A stretch of 52,475 nt of DNA, from positions 1 through 52,475 of the forward strand of contig JAYKJB010000082.1 of NCBI GenBank assembly GCA_035285325.1. Reading direction: 5' to 3'. The translations under genes were made by a program, and so were the position numbers. The stretch's first letter is position 1; each line of letters starts with the position of its first letter. Positions 52,391 through 52,475 of this stretch are shown here, one piece after another. Below the pieces are notes generated by a model that did not search any database, was not told where the DNA came from, and was given only the letters and a program-made list of their open reading frames with translations. Source of the DNA: Candidatus Sericytochromatia bacterium (GTDB lineage Bacteria > Cyanobacteriota > Sericytochromatia > S15B-MN24 > JAQBPE01).

Positions 52391-52475
52391 ATGAGCCCCA
52401 CGCAACTCACGCCCGCCCTCCTGCCGCTTGGTCGCACCTCCCTGCGCGTCTCCCCCCTGGCCTGGGGCATGTGGC
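52391..52475 (+). CDS. Aldo/keto reductase (5' end only)
   Basis: The final 85 bases open with an ATG and encode 28 residues ending LPLGRTSLRVSPLAWGMW, which matches the usual N-terminus of aldo-keto reductases (LGxSxLxVSxLxxGxW). The gene continues outside the window, so length and catalytic residues cannot be checked. It is not the same gene as the reductase at 9125. Confidence 0.75.
   Translation, partial: MSPTQLTPALLPLGRTSLRVSPLAWGMW

Noticed and set aside
1-52475. tRNA, rRNA, CRISPR, insertion sequences, integrase or att sites
   Set aside because: I found no cloverleaf, array of spaced repeats, transposase, integrase or flanking direct repeats that would support them, although the island edges were checked by eye.

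Overview
The window looks like a chromosomal piece of a GC-rich, non-phototrophic relative of Cyanobacteria (a Sericytochromatia/Melainabacteria-type lineage is my best guess, not proven). Three things point there: a DUF3370-type lipoprotein (21501-22937), a family I know mainly from cyanobacteria; a DUF2256 mini-gene (51928-52089); and a striking excess of the octamer GCGATCGC (the cyanobacterial HIP1 palindrome), with about 21 hand-counted copies in 21.3-52.5 kb. No photosynthesis gene, tRNA, rRNA, CRISPR array or insertion sequence is seen.

Region 1 (1-2.3 kb): the start of ruvX (Holliday-junction resolvase-like), translationally coupled to a large glycosyltransferase-TPR protein. Region 2 (2.6-21.2 kb): a lower-GC island with almost no GCGATCGC, encoding synthesis of an unusual nucleotide sugar for a surface glycan. 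A minus-strand, tightly overlapping operon (8456 down to 2634) holds an NAD-dependent reductase, a GDP-mannose-4,6-dehydratase-like enzyme, a Nudix hydrolase, an HddC-type nucleotidyltransferase, an RmlC-type epimerase, a second reductase and an HddA-type heptose kinase. With gmhA at 20622-21212 this reads as a GDP-(6-deoxy)-heptose pathway; no gmhB phosphatase is in view. A plus-strand operon (9125-14652) adds an aldo-keto reductase with an apparent C-terminal ParB-like domain, a TylF-like methyltransferase, a third atypical reductase, a radical SAM enzyme and a PhyH-type dioxygenase. A second minus-strand block (21212 down to 14901) carries gmhA, a second GT-TPR protein, a 2-oxoacid dehydrogenase-type E1 alpha/beta pair and a split transketolase: four thiamine-diphosphate polypeptides suited to adding or moving a two-carbon unit. 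I infer a branched or chain-extended, methylated, hydroxylated heptose-derived sugar.

Region 3 (21.5-52.5 kb) is GC-rich with ordinary-looking lineage genes: many secreted proteins and lipoproteins, including papain-like, M14 and S8 peptidases, a CAP-domain protein, an SH3 protein and a lipoprotein with a triplicated LIAAGGMN motif; an operon of a GHL10 glycoside hydrolase, a kinase-ATPase-TPR regulator and an APH-type kinase; a GH1 glycosidase; glpK coupled to a degenerate glycerophosphodiesterase-like protein; a WD40 protein, an HTH protein, an ankyrin protein, a metallo-beta-lactamase-fold enzyme, a coiled-coil protein with a RelE-like tail, and the start of another aldo-keto reductase.

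Several intergenic regions of Region 3, including those before all three secreted peptidases, contain AT-rich direct repeats (TTAA-like cores spaced 11 bp), resembling the target of a PhoB/OmpR-type regulator. This possible secreted-peptidase regulon and the heptose/two-carbon-transfer sugar island are the most interesting parts of the window.
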